NCBI GenBank assembly: GCA_024695465.1
Contig: JAILID010000019.1
Coordinates: 1-64,000 of the forward strand
Reading direction: 5' to 3'
Source of the DNA: Lachnospiraceae bacterium
Lineage (GTDB): Bacteria; Bacillota; Clostridia; Lachnospirales; Lachnospiraceae
Length of the DNA stretch: 64,000 nt
Below are positions 15,900-23,927 of this stretch, piece after piece (within the stretch, counting starts at the first letter, position 1; the number at the start of each line of letters is the position of its first letter). Under the pieces are notes generated by a model, which ran no database searches, was not told the origin of the DNA, and was given only the letters and a program-made list of their open reading frames with translations. The position numbers and the translations under genes are program-made.

Positions 15900-17378
15900 A
15901 TGAAAACTGGCTTCAGCAACGAGAAGTATCTGGAAATGCAATCCGATAACATTAAAAAACGCATTTCTGAATTTGGAGGGAAACTGTATCTCGAATTCGG
16001 AGGAAAGCTTTTCGACGACTACCACGCCTCCCGCGTACTTCCCGGTTTTCAACCCGACTCCAAGCTCCGCATGCTTTCAGAGCTTAGGGACCAGACGGAA
16101 ATCGTCATCGCGATCTCAGCGGCAGACATTGAGAACAACAAAGTCCGGGGTGATCTGGGCATTACCTACGACACCGATGTTCTCCGGCTCATGAATGAAT
16201 TCCGGGAACGGGGCCTTTACGTGGGTTCGGTTGTCATCACCCAGTTCAAAGGCCAGGACGGCGCCGTTCTCTTTAAGAATCATCTGGAAAAATACGGCGT
16301 CCGGGTCTACCTTCACTATATCATCAAGGGTTACCCCAACAACGTATCCCTCATCGTCAGCGACGAAGGCTACGGCAAAAACGATTACATCGAGACCTCG
16401 CGTCCCCTTGTCGTCGTCACCGCGCCTGGCCCCGGGTCCGGCAAGCTTGCCACCTGCCTCTCCCAGCTCTACCACGAAAACAAAAGGGGAGTAAGCGCGG
16501 GCTACGCCAAATTCGAGACCTTCCCGATCTGGAACCTCCCCCTGAAGCACCCGGTCAACCTGGCTTACGAGGCCGCCACCGCGGACCTGAACGACGTCAA
16601 CATGATCGATCCCTTCCATCTGGAAGCCTACAACGAGACGACAGTCAACTACAACCGCGACGTCCAGGCCTTTCCGGTTCTCCAGGCTATTTTTGAGAAC
16701 ATTTACGGGGAATGCAAATACAAATCTCCAACCGATATGGGCGTCAACATGGCCGGCTTCTGCATTGTCGACGACGAGGTCTGCTGTGAAGCTTCCCGCC
16801 AGGAGATCATCCGCCGCTACTATGAAGCCCTTGCAGGCCTGGCGGACGGCAGCCGGCGGGAGGAGGAAGCCGATAAGATCGAATTTATCATGAAACAGGC
16901 CCACGTCGTCAAGAATGACCGCCGGGTCGTCGCTCCGGCTATCGAGAGAGCTGAAAAGACCGGGGCTCCGGCCGCAGCGATCGAGCTGGAGGACGGCACG
17001 CTGATTACCGGAAGGACTTCCGAGCTTTTGGGAGCCGCCTCCGCCGCCCTTTTAAACGCCCTCAAAGTCCTGTCCGGGATCCCGCATGAGCTCCGCATCA
17101 TCTCTCCGGAAGCAATCGCGCCCATCCAGACGCTCAAGACTTCCTATCTGGGCAGCCGGAATCCCCGCCTCCATACGGATGAGGTCCTTATCGCCCTATC
17201 CACCTCCGCAGCGGCGGATCCCAAGGCCTCAGCCGTTTTAAAAGCCCTTCCCCTTTTAAGGGGCTGCCAGGCCCACTCCTCCGTCATGCTCTCTCCTGTC
17301 GACCTGAAGACGATGAAACGCCTCGGGATCCAGATCACCTGCGAACCAGTTTATGAGAACAAGAAAATATTCCATTAA
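15900..17378 (+). CDS. DUF1846 family protein
   Basis: A 492-residue protein matching the DUF1846 family common in Firmicutes. Its biochemical role is not established, though a P-loop-like/ATP-binding architecture has been suggested for the family. Family-like segments include the N-terminal GFSNEKYLEMQSDNI, the VVVTAPGPGSGKLATCLSQ glycine-rich nucleotide-binding stretch and GVNMAGFCI. The start is well supported by AAGGAGG seven bases upstream. The gene stands alone, between divergent ftsH and a convergent HPr gene. Confidence 0.92.
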   Translation: MKTGFSNEKYLEMQSDNIKKRISEFGGKLYLEFGGKLFDDYHASRVLPGFQPDSKLRMLSELRDQTEIVIAISAADIENNKVRGDLGITYDTDVLRLMNEFRERGLYVGSVVITQFKGQDGAVLFKNHLEKYGVRVYLHYIIKGYPNNVSLIVSDEGYGKNDYIETSRPLVVVTAPGPGSGKLATCLSQLYHENKRGVSAGYAKFETFPIWNLPLKHPVNLAYEAATADLNDVNMIDPFHLEAYNETTVNYNRDVQAFPVLQAIFENIYGECKYKSPTDMGVNMAGFCIVDDEVCCEASRQEIIRRYYEALAGLADGSRREEEADKIEFIMKQAHVVKNDRRVVAPAIERAEKTGAPAAAIELEDGTLITGRTSELLGAASAALLNALKVLSGIPHELRIISPEAIAPIQTLKTSYLGSRNPRLHTDEVLIALSTSAAADPKASAVLKALPLLRGCQAHSSVMLSPVDLKTMKRLGIQITCEPVYENKKIFH

Positions 17379-17423
17379 CGATTGCAGCTGCTTCTTTCAT
17401 TTCTCATCGTTCGGATCTGTAAG

Positions 17424-17454
17424 AAACACCCGCAGGACAGACCTGCGGGTGTTT
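17424..17454. terminator. Bidirectional terminator between DUF1846 and HPr genes
   Basis: AAACACCCGCAGG and CCTGCGGGTGTTT form a perfect 13-bp stem with a 5-base loop, ending in a T run on the plus side. Confidence 0.85.
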
Positions 17455-17498
17455 TACTTTCACATCTCTTCAGAAAAACTTGAAGCGGAGGCTCTCGA

Positions 17499-17765
17499 TC
17501 AAAGATTTTCCTTAAAGAACTTCTCCATCTCAGCAGCAACAGCAGCTTCATCGCCGCCTTCTACGCTTACAGTAACCGTATTGCCCTTCGCCACGCCGAT
17601 AGACATAAGTGCGATAAGAGCCTTGACGCTGGCGGTCTTGCCGTTGGCCTGGTTGGTAAGCTCAATCTTAGAATCAGCATATTTCTTAGCTTCCTTGCTG
17701 AGAAGGCCTGCGGGACGAGCATGAATACCAACCGGATCTGTAATCACATAATCAAAAGAAACCAT
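17499..17765 (-). CDS. ptsH: HPr phosphocarrier protein, serine site replaced
   Basis: An 88-residue HPr that carries phosphate from enzyme I to PTS permeases. The active His15 lies in GIHARPAG. The region that normally reads LKSIMGVMS, with the HprK-target serine, reads VKALIALMS here, so Ala49 stands at the structural position of Ser46; a three-residue insertion shifts numbering. It therefore looks able to do PTS transfer but not to be serine-phosphorylated at the usual site. The start ATG has AGGAGG upstream. The 257 bases before the next gene hold a likely -10 box TATAAT on the minus strand and nothing else recognised. Confidence 0.92.
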   Translation of the reverse strand: MVSFDYVITDPVGIHARPAGLLSKEAKKYADSKIELTNQANGKTASVKALIALMSIGVAKGNTVTVSVEGGDEAAVAAEMEKFFKENL

Positions 17766-18022
17766 AAAATCTTCCTCCTACTATAGTATGATCCGCAGCG
17801 CGGATATATTTAAACAATGTCATTATACAACACTTTTTCCGCCGCGTCATCCTGTAATTTGTGAATTTTTGTAGAATTTTATTCCTTCCCCGGATTGCAT
17901 GAACGTGCCGCTGATGGTAAACTATACATACCGTTTGTCCAGCATGCCTGCGCCCTGACATATTTTCCCATAAGGCGCTTTGGACGCTGACCGGCACTAA
18001 AACATGAAAAGGACATACTATC

Positions 18023-19327
18023 TTGGAACTTCCCTACGCCTCCGCGCACAAAACCGCTCTCAAAAGGATCCGCTTTCTGCTGGATATCGTATTCTGCCTG
18101 GACTTCATGCTGATCTATTCCCGCATTCTCATCAACAACAGCTTCCTGGATCCCCGCTACTCCAATCTCCTGCCGGCCGGCCAAATGGAGATCCTTTTTA
18201 ATGTGCTTGTGAACCTCACGCTGATCCTCGCCGCCCTTAATCTGATCGTTCAGGCCAAAATCACGCCTGCCTCGATCCTGGCCGCTGCCGCTCTTATTCT
18301 TTCCGTCATCGTCCGCCTGACGATCGGTTACTGGAGCCTCTCCTATCTGGCCCTGAGCCTCCTCTCCGCATCTTACGGACGTTCGGCAAAAAAAATCCTG
18401 GTTACGGCTTTTCTTGTAAGCGTCCTGCTCACGATACTTATTTTTTTCCTGTCACAGACCGGCTATATCGCGTATACGGTATCGGAACAAGGAAAGCACT
18501 CCTTCGGATTTAATTACCACACAGACGCGGCAGCGAGAATCCTCTACACCCTGTCCATCCTTTTTGTCTTGAAGAACGGACTGCTGAACCATTTCGACTA
18601 CCTGCTTCTACTTCTCTTTATCATCTTCAACTGGCTTTTCATGGGCGCCAAAACCGTACTCCTGATCTCCCTGCTGCTTCTGGCAGGCACTGCCTGTTAC
18701 CAGTCTTTCCTTGTGCCCGGAATGAGGAAAAAACGCAAAAGCGAGCGGATAACCTTCCCATCCATCCTGATCATTGCCCTGAAGAGCTTTCTTTCAGCTG
18801 CCCTTATTCTGGCTGTCCCTGCTTTTTCCGCGGTTTCTTATGTACTTACATCTGAATACACGGAAGATCCCGCGATGTTCTACAACCGCTATTCCTTCCT
18901 CTCCACGATTAAAAGCCGGCTTATGATCGGCCGCAAGGCGCTTTCTGAATACAGAATTTCTCTTTTCGGCCAGAGTGTACCTCAGGAAGGCTTCGGCGGC
19001 CTTTCTAAACCGGAAGGCAGCGGATATTTCTATATCGACAACTCCTATATCCGTATTCTTGTCATGTACGGGATCGTGATCTTTCTTTTTGTCATGCTCC
19101 TCTTTGTGATCCTTTCGGCCAGGGCCTTACTCAGCAGGAACTTCTACCTCCTTTTCATCCTGACCCTGATCGCTTTCGAGAGCATGATCGATCAGTTCCT
19201 CCTCAATCCCTTCTACAACACTTTCCTGATCCTCGTCCTGGCCGATCTGGACCTCCCCCTCCTCCGCTTCAAGATATCTCCAGATGAATCCCCCGTCGGA
19301 GCTGCGCTTCCCCCGGCAGACACTTGA
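18023..19327 (+). CDS. Polytopic membrane protein, Wzy/O-antigen-polymerase-like
   Basis: The 434-residue product has about ten hydrophobic helices and a long extracytoplasmic loop at about 270-340 (with EYTEDPAMFYNRYS and FGQSVPQEGFGG), the pattern of Wzy-type polysaccharide polymerases. The IDNSYIRILVMYGI segment resembles those proteins. The best start is TTG at 18023, nine bases after AAAAGGA; no ATG fits. The last 30 residues are hydrophilic and lie opposite a NUMOD1-like ORF, so the natural C-terminus may have been altered. No glycosyltransferase genes adjoin it, so the polymer is unknown. Confidence 0.7.
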   Translation: MELPYASAHKTALKRIRFLLDIVFCLDFMLIYSRILINNSFLDPRYSNLLPAGQMEILFNVLVNLTLILAALNLIVQAKITPASILAAAALILSVIVRLTIGYWSLSYLALSLLSASYGRSAKKILVTAFLVSVLLTILIFFLSQTGYIAYTVSEQGKHSFGFNYHTDAAARILYTLSILFVLKNGLLNHFDYLLLLLFIIFNWLFMGAKTVLLISLLLLAGTACYQSFLVPGMRKKRKSERITFPSILIIALKSFLSAALILAVPAFSAVSYVLTSEYTEDPAMFYNRYSFLSTIKSRLMIGRKALSEYRISLFGQSVPQEGFGGLSKPEGSGYFYIDNSYIRILVMYGIVIFLFVMLLFVILSARALLSRNFYLLFILTLIAFESMIDQFLLNPFYNTFLILVLADLDLPLLRFKISPDESPVGAALPPADT

Positions 19328-19432
19328 AATATGAGAGATCTGATAGGCCTCCTGGGCCTCCCCTATGCTGGCCCAGACTTTGATTTCTTTCATATCCTTT
19401 TTGTTGTATTGCACAACTCTTTTTTTGATCAT
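19127..19432 (-). CDS. NUMOD1-like fragment antisense to membrane protein gene
   Basis: Residues 5-68 of this 101-residue frame resemble the NUMOD1 DNA-binding repeat of homing endonucleases and related HNH proteins: VVQYNKK, IKVWASIGEAQEAY, ISSVCRGKRSSDGGFIWRY. NUMOD1 modules usually accompany a nuclease domain, absent here. Beyond about residue 68 the sequence is acidic and looks like antisense of the overlapping membrane gene. GGAG lies 9 bases before ATG 19432. It could be a small genuine gene or a remnant of a homing-endonuclease insertion. Confidence 0.5.
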   Translation of the reverse strand: MIKKRVVQYNKKDMKEIKVWASIGEAQEAYQISHISSVCRGKRSSDGGFIWRYLEAEEGEVQIGQDEDQESVVEGIEEELIDHALESDQGQDEKEVEVPAE

Positions 19433-19507
19433 CCTTTATTTCTCCACGAAAATAAGACAGGTGCCGATTCTGCCCTGTCCCGCAACAACCCGATTCGCGA
19501 AAAAAAG

Positions 19508-19535
19508 AACGCAGCCTACTCTTTCAGGCTGCGTT
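19508..19535. terminator. Terminator between membrane protein and sigH
   Basis: AACGCAGCCT and AGGCTGCGTT form a 10-bp stem with an 8-base loop, T-rich on the plus side and preceded by an A run, so it may act on both convergent transcripts. Confidence 0.7.
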
Positions 19536-19580
19536 TATTATACACCAGATGCCGATAAGAAGCAAACCTTTTAGCGCTTT

Positions 19581-20150
19581 TCAGCACATACACTTTTTTG
19601 CCTTCTGCCGTATCCGCTGGATGGCGTTATCAATGGATTTCGGAGATTTATCAAGTTCCCGGGCGATCTCGCGGTAATCGCGGCCCTTGAGATAAAGATC
19701 GAAAACCAACAGCTCCAGACGGCTCAGAGAACCCCGAAGCCTGGCCATCGTCTCCTTGCGGAACTCCTTCTCAAGGATCAGGCATTCCGGGTCGTCTCCT
19801 GCAGCAAACTTTTCATCCCGTTCTTCGTGAATGGGTATCGATTCGTTGAGAATCCGATTCTTATCCCGTCCGGCCGCCTCAATGGCCCGCAGGATCTGCC
19901 GCTCAATGCAGAGGAAGGCAAAGGTTCCGAATGACGTCTCCTGATGCTTCTCCCCATCGTAGTTCCGCACTGCTTTAAGAAACCCGATGGCGCCTTCCTG
20001 GATGAGATCTTCATAATCTCCCCCTGCAAGATAATACCTGGAAGCCCGGTTTTTAATCATCGCCTTGTATCTCTCAAACAGGCGCTCGCCTGCGGCGGAA
20101 TCACCGTTCTTATAGGCGCTTACCAGCGCCTCATCCCCAATTTCTTCCAT
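19581..20150 (-). CDS. sigH: Sigma-70 family factor, SigH-like
   Basis: A 189-residue sigma factor with region 2 (DYEDLIQEGAIGFLKAVRNYD, FLCIERQILRAI) and region 4 (ELLVFDLYLKGRDYREIARELDKSPKSIDNAIQRIRQK). The size, sequence and location downstream of rlmB and mrnC match SigH, which directs early sporulation and competence genes in Bacillus and Clostridia. The ATG at 20150 overlaps the rlmB stop as TGATG, so translation is coupled. The TTG codon just upstream is not needed. Whether this organism sporulates cannot be judged from the window. Confidence 0.92.
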   Translation of the reverse strand: MEEIGDEALVSAYKNGDSAAGERLFERYKAMIKNRASRYYLAGGDYEDLIQEGAIGFLKAVRNYDGEKHQETSFGTFAFLCIERQILRAIEAAGRDKNRILNESIPIHEERDEKFAAGDDPECLILEKEFRKETMARLRGSLSRLELLVFDLYLKGRDYREIARELDKSPKSIDNAIQRIRQKAKKCMC

Positions 20151-20947
20151 CAAATCCCTCTCTGGCGGACAATTTCATACATAAGAACGCCCGCCGCAAC
20201 CGAGGCGTTGAGCGAATCAATGGCCCCTTTCATCGGAATCGCCGCATGAAAGTCGCATTTTTCGCTGATCAGCCGGCCGACGCCCTCGCCCTCCGAACCG
20301 ACCACCAGCCCGATAGGCCCGGTCAGCGGAAGCTCATACATGGATTTTCCCTTCATGTCTGCGGAGACAAACCACACACCCTTTTCTTTCAGGCGCTCAA
20401 TCTCGCTTCCAAGATTCAAAACCCGGGCCACCGGAACATAGTGAACCGCGCCCGCGGAGGCCCTCACCGCAGCCGGCGTGAGTCCGACGGCGCGATGCTT
20501 CCTGATGATCACTCCATGGGCGCCTGCCAGACAGGCGGTCCGTATAATAGCCCCAAGATTGTGGGGATCCTCGATTCCGTCCAGGAGAATGATAAAGGGA
20601 GCTTCTCCCGCCTCCTCCGCCTTCTTCAGAATATCATCTACCGAGGCATACTCGTAAGCAGAAACCCTCGCTATGACTCCCTGATGGCGGCCTGTTTCCG
20701 ACATCTCGTCCAGCCTCTCTTTGGAGACAAATGAAACGATCGTATCCGCTTTTTTCGCGTTTCGCAGGATCGTCTCGATCGGGCCGTCCTTGACGCCTTC
20801 CTGCACATAGAGCTTCTCCACGGTCCTGCCGGAACGGAAAGCCTCAATGACCGGATTTCTTCCCTCTACCCTGCCTTCAAGTTCCTCCGGCGCCATCCTG
20901 CGTTTTTTCACGCCTTCTTCCCGTTTTTTTTCATATTCTTTCTTCAT
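20150..20947 (-). CDS. rlmB: 23S rRNA (guanosine-2'-O-)-methyltransferase RlmB
   Basis: This SPOUT methyltransferase modifies a peptidyl-transferase-loop guanosine of 23S rRNA. The 265-residue protein has the N-terminal substrate-binding domain (VEGRNPVIEAFRSGRTVEKLYV) and the knotted SAM domain with LLDGIEDPHNLGAIIRTA, PIGLVVGSEGEGV and SLNASVAAGVLMYE. It begins with a Lys/Glu-rich stretch of about 25 residues. The start overlaps the end of mrnC by 17 bases, with GGAG upstream. It lies in the standard clostridial cysS-mrnC-rlmB-sigH order. Confidence 0.95.
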   Translation of the reverse strand: MKKEYEKKREEGVKKRRMAPEELEGRVEGRNPVIEAFRSGRTVEKLYVQEGVKDGPIETILRNAKKADTIVSFVSKERLDEMSETGRHQGVIARVSAYEYASVDDILKKAEEAGEAPFIILLDGIEDPHNLGAIIRTACLAGAHGVIIRKHRAVGLTPAAVRASAGAVHYVPVARVLNLGSEIERLKEKGVWFVSADMKGKSMYELPLTGPIGLVVGSEGEGVGRLISEKCDFHAAIPMKGAIDSLNASVAAGVLMYEIVRQRGI

Positions 20948-21410
20948 CTGTCTTCACTCCCCGACTGATTATTTCCAGGATCCGCTCCTTTTTGCCCGAA
21001 AGATACAGATATCCAAGCAGCGCTTCAAACCCCGTCGCCCGCCGGTAGTCACTCATACTGGCGTGTTTGGCCATGGTTTTTGACTTGGCGTTCCGTCCTC
21101 TCCGATAGATATCCGCCTCCGTTTCGCTAAGGATCGGCAGGATCCTTTCCACCGCCTCCGACTGAAACTCCGCCCTGGCCATCCGGTTTTTCATTTTATT
21201 GAGATCATTGGGAGAAGCGTCATGGGTCTGGACGGTGAGCGTCCGGATGCAGAGCTCAAAAACGGCGTCCCCCAAAAAAGCCAGCGCAAGCGGACTCAAC
21301 TGGCCGGCCTTCGCTTCCGATCCCCAGGGCAGAAAATCAAGGGCAAAACCGGGCGAATCCGTTTCTTTCTTCCCTTCCTCCCCCGTTTCCGGGATCACTT
21401 TCTCGTCCAC
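20931..21410 (-). CDS. mrnC: Mini-ribonuclease III
   Basis: Mini-III matures 23S rRNA ends. The 159-residue protein keeps only the RNase III catalytic fold: LAFLGDAVFELCIRT with the metal-binding Asp, and FEALLGYLYLSG with the second acidic residue, and it has no dsRNA-binding domain, as is usual for this family. The start is GTG at 21410, inside the 3' end of cysS (16-base overlap), with GAGGG upstream. The first 30 residues are a variable extension. Confidence 0.93.
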   Translation of the reverse strand: MDEKVIPETGEEGKKETDSPGFALDFLPWGSEAKAGQLSPLALAFLGDAVFELCIRTLTVQTHDASPNDLNKMKNRMARAEFQSEAVERILPILSETEADIYRRGRNAKSKTMAKHASMSDYRRATGFEALLGYLYLSGKKERILEIISRGVKTDEERI

Positions 21411-22801
21411 TTAACGCCCTCTTTCGTGTCCATCAGCTCGATGCCCATCTCTTTCAGCTGATCCCGGATCTCATCCGCCCGGGCGAAATTCCGGGACTTT
21501 CTGGCTTCCTGGCGCTCCTCGATTAAGGCCTCGATATCCGCATCCAGCACCTCTTCCTTTTTGAGCGCCTCAATTCCAAGGATCCCGCAAAGCATCGTAA
21601 GCGTCTCAAGCGCAAGGCCGGCCAGCGCCCCGGAGGATTCTTCTCCCAGCTCGACGTTCACAAACCTGACAAGGTCAAAAACCACCGATATGGCGTCCGC
21701 CGTGTTCGCGTCGTCATCCATCTTTTCATCAAATCGGGAAATGAAACCCTTAAGCTCCTCCGCCTTCTCCGTCTCCTCCGGAAGAAGCTCTGAAGGCCGG
21801 GCTTTCCCGGAAAGGTCGGAAAGCCGGGAAGCTGCCCGCCGGATCCGGTCCAGACTGCTGGCCGCGGCGTCCATAAGCTCCGCGCTGAAATTCAGCGGGC
21901 TCCTGTAATGGGCCGAGAGCATAAAAAGCCGAAGAACCTGCAGGTCGTATCTGGAAGCGATCTCCCGGACAGTAAAGAAATTGCCCAGGGACTTGGACAT
22001 CTTCTTGTTGTCTATATTCAGGAAAGCGTTATGCATCCAGTATCTCGCGAACTGCTTTCCGGAACAGCACTCGGACTGGGCGATTTCATTTTCATGATGG
22101 GGGAAAATCAGATCCTCTCCGCCGGCATGGATATCAATCTGTTCGCCCAGATATTTTCTGGACATAACCGAGCACTCGATATGCCAGCCCGGACGTCCTT
22201 CGCTGAAGGGAGATTCCCAGGCGGGTTCCCCTTCCTTTTTGGGCTTCCAGAGCACGAAATCCAGCGGGTCCTCTTTGTCCTCCTCCCCGGAAACCTTGAT
22301 CTTGCGGAAGCCGGACCTTAAATCATCGAGATTCTTGCCGGAAAGCTTGCCGTAACCCGGAAAGCTCCGGGTTCTGAAATAGACGGTTCCGTTCTTCTTA
22401 TAGGCGTAATCCTTCCGGATCAGGGTTCCGATCATATCGATCATCCCGTCGATCTCTTCGGTCGCCAGCGGATGGGTCGTGGCCGGAAGGACATTCATTC
22501 CTTCCATGTCCTTCTTGCATTCCGCAATATAACGTTTGGATATCACATCGGAGGAGACGCCTTCCTCGTTGGCCGCCTTGATGATCTTGTCGTCGACATC
22601 GGTAAAATTAGAGACATAATTGACCTCATAGCCCTTATGCTCCAGATAACGCCGGACCGTGTCGAAAACGATCATGGGTCTCGCGTTTCCGATGTGAATA
22701 TAATTATAGACCGTCGGGCCGCAGACATACATGCGGACCTTTCCCGGCTCCAGCGGGACAAATTCTTCTTTTTTCATGCTAAGTGTGTTAAAGATTTTCA
22801 T
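21395..22801 (-). CDS. cysS: Cysteinyl-tRNA synthetase
   Basis: CysRS charges tRNA-Cys. The 468-residue protein shows the class I signature YIHIGNARP, the KMSKS loop KKMSKSLGNF and the zinc ligands Cys in CGPTVYNY, Cys in HIECSVMS and HHENEIAQ. The C-terminal anticodon-recognition part ends normally. It follows epsC by 15 bases, so cysteine synthesis and charging are co-transcribed. I see no T-box leader in the short region ahead of the operon. Confidence 0.96.
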   Translation of the reverse strand: MKIFNTLSMKKEEFVPLEPGKVRMYVCGPTVYNYIHIGNARPMIVFDTVRRYLEHKGYEVNYVSNFTDVDDKIIKAANEEGVSSDVISKRYIAECKKDMEGMNVLPATTHPLATEEIDGMIDMIGTLIRKDYAYKKNGTVYFRTRSFPGYGKLSGKNLDDLRSGFRKIKVSGEEDKEDPLDFVLWKPKKEGEPAWESPFSEGRPGWHIECSVMSRKYLGEQIDIHAGGEDLIFPHHENEIAQSECCSGKQFARYWMHNAFLNIDNKKMSKSLGNFFTVREIASRYDLQVLRLFMLSAHYRSPLNFSAELMDAAASSLDRIRRAASRLSDLSGKARPSELLPEETEKAEELKGFISRFDEKMDDDANTADAISVVFDLVRFVNVELGEESSGALAGLALETLTMLCGILGIEALKKEEVLDADIEALIEERQEARKSRNFARADEIRDQLKEMGIELMDTKEGVKWTRK

Positions 22802-22816
22802 TTTCAGCGCTCCTTC

Positions 22817-23611
22817 TCATATGTGATCCGCAAACATGCAGGCTCCTACTTCATCGTAATCCCGTTCGTCCGGTTTTATGACAGCTTCTCCAGCGGAAAG
22901 GTCCATTTTTTCGTTCCCGGCTCCGCCGGCTTCCTCCGGTTCATTTTTTCCCTTTTTGAGCTTCCGCATTTCATTTTCCAATGTGAGAACCCGGTTGATC
23001 AGCTCGTTGTTGGCCCGCTGCAGCACCTTCATATCCTGCAGGATCGGGTCCGGAAGATTGGTCTGGTCAATCGAATCCCGGGGAACAACCTGGTTTTTCA
23101 TGCGGACGATCCGGCCCGGCACGCCGACCACCGTACAGTTGGGCGGTACCGGCTTGATGACGACGGCTCCGGCGCCGATCTTGGAATTCTTTCCGACTGT
23201 GATCGATCCCAGAACCTTGGCGCCCGCGGAGACCATGACGCCATCCTCCAGCGTCGGGTGGCGCTTTCCCTGCTCTTTGCCCGTTCCTCCCAGGGTGACC
23301 CCCTGATAAAGCGTTACATTGTCGCCAATCTCACAGGTCTCGCCGATGACTACCCCCGTTCCGTGATCGATAAAGAAGCCCTTTCCGATCCGGGCGCCCG
23401 GATGTATCTCAATCCCGGTTTTTCTGGCCGCCTGCTGGGAAAGCCAGCGGGCCCAAAAGGTATGGCCGCTCTCCCAGAGCCTGTGGGCTTTGCGGTAAGT
23501 CCGCATGGCCCTGTAACAGGGGTAGAGCAGGACGTCCCAGTAAGTCCGAATCGCCGGATCCCGCTCCTTGTATACCTCAAAGGTTTCTTTCAGTTCCCGG
23601 TACCATCCCAT
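22817..23611 (-). CDS. epsC: Serine O-acetyltransferase (CysE/EpsC)
   Basis: The enzyme makes O-acetylserine, the carbon acceptor for cysteine synthesis. The 264-residue protein has the alpha-helical N-terminal part and a left-handed beta-helix built of hexapeptide repeats, with the catalytic-region IDHGTGVVIGET and DNVTLYQGVTLGGTGK. Past residue 180 it has an uncommon extension with a predicted coiled coil (RANNELINRVLTLENEMRKL) and a Gly/Glu-rich tail. It starts at ATG 23611, 38 bases from a good promoter, and heads the epsC-cysS operon. Confidence 0.95.
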   Translation of the reverse strand: MGWYRELKETFEVYKERDPAIRTYWDVLLYPCYRAMRTYRKAHRLWESGHTFWARWLSQQAARKTGIEIHPGARIGKGFFIDHGTGVVIGETCEIGDNVTLYQGVTLGGTGKEQGKRHPTLEDGVMVSAGAKVLGSITVGKNSKIGAGAVVIKPVPPNCTVVGVPGRIVRMKNQVVPRDSIDQTNLPDPILQDMKVLQRANNELINRVLTLENEMRKLKKGKNEPEEAGGAGNEKMDLSAGEAVIKPDERDYDEVGACMFADHI

Positions 23612-23654
23612 ACATATCGCTCCTTGCCGCGTAAGCCTTATGCTCCACCTTTAC

Positions 23655-23682
23655 AGTCTATCAGAACTTCAGCTTTTGTCAA
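23655..23682 (-). promoter_or_regulatory. epsC-cysS operon promoter
   Basis: On the minus strand consensus TTGACA (23682-23677), a 16-base spacer and TAGACT (23660-23655) precede epsC. Confidence 0.65.
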
Positions 23683-23746
23683 CTAGCGGAATCGGCATTC
23701 TCATCTGAGATGTTTATTTTTTCAGAATGAAAGTTTTCGGAAATAG

Positions 23747-23788
23747 GCCTTGCAGGGGACCTCTATTTGCCCCTGCAAGGCTTTTTTT
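23747..23788. terminator. Intergenic hairpin 1 with T run
   Basis: GCCTTGCAGGGG (23747-23758) and CCCCTGCAAGGC (23770-23781) form a perfect 12-bp stem, followed by seven T. The interval 23612-23927 has no gene; it holds the epsC promoter, this hairpin and a related one. Confidence 0.65.
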
Positions 23789-23815
23789 CTCGCTAACAGC
23801 AGAAAAACGTCTATA

Positions 23816-23858
23816 AAAAGCCTTGCAGGGAAACCTAATCCGCCGCTGCAAGGCTTTT
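23816..23858. repeat. Intergenic hairpin 2, related to hairpin 1
   Basis: AAAAGCCTTGCAG (23816-23828) and CTGCAAGGCTTTT (23846-23858) form a perfect 13-bp stem. It shares GCCTTGCAGGG with hairpin 1 and lies downstream of the TM2 gene on the minus strand, where it can also act as a terminator. Confidence 0.6.
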
Positions 23859-23927
23859 ATCGGGATCACAGAAGGAAAAACACTCAAAAACCCGTATAAA
23901 CCGCAATATGATAATAACAGAACTGCC

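Noticed and set aside
22802..23740. T-box leader for the cysteine genes
   Set aside because: The interval between epsC and cysS is 15 bases and the epsC leader is about 40 bases; no specifier or antiterminator structure fits.
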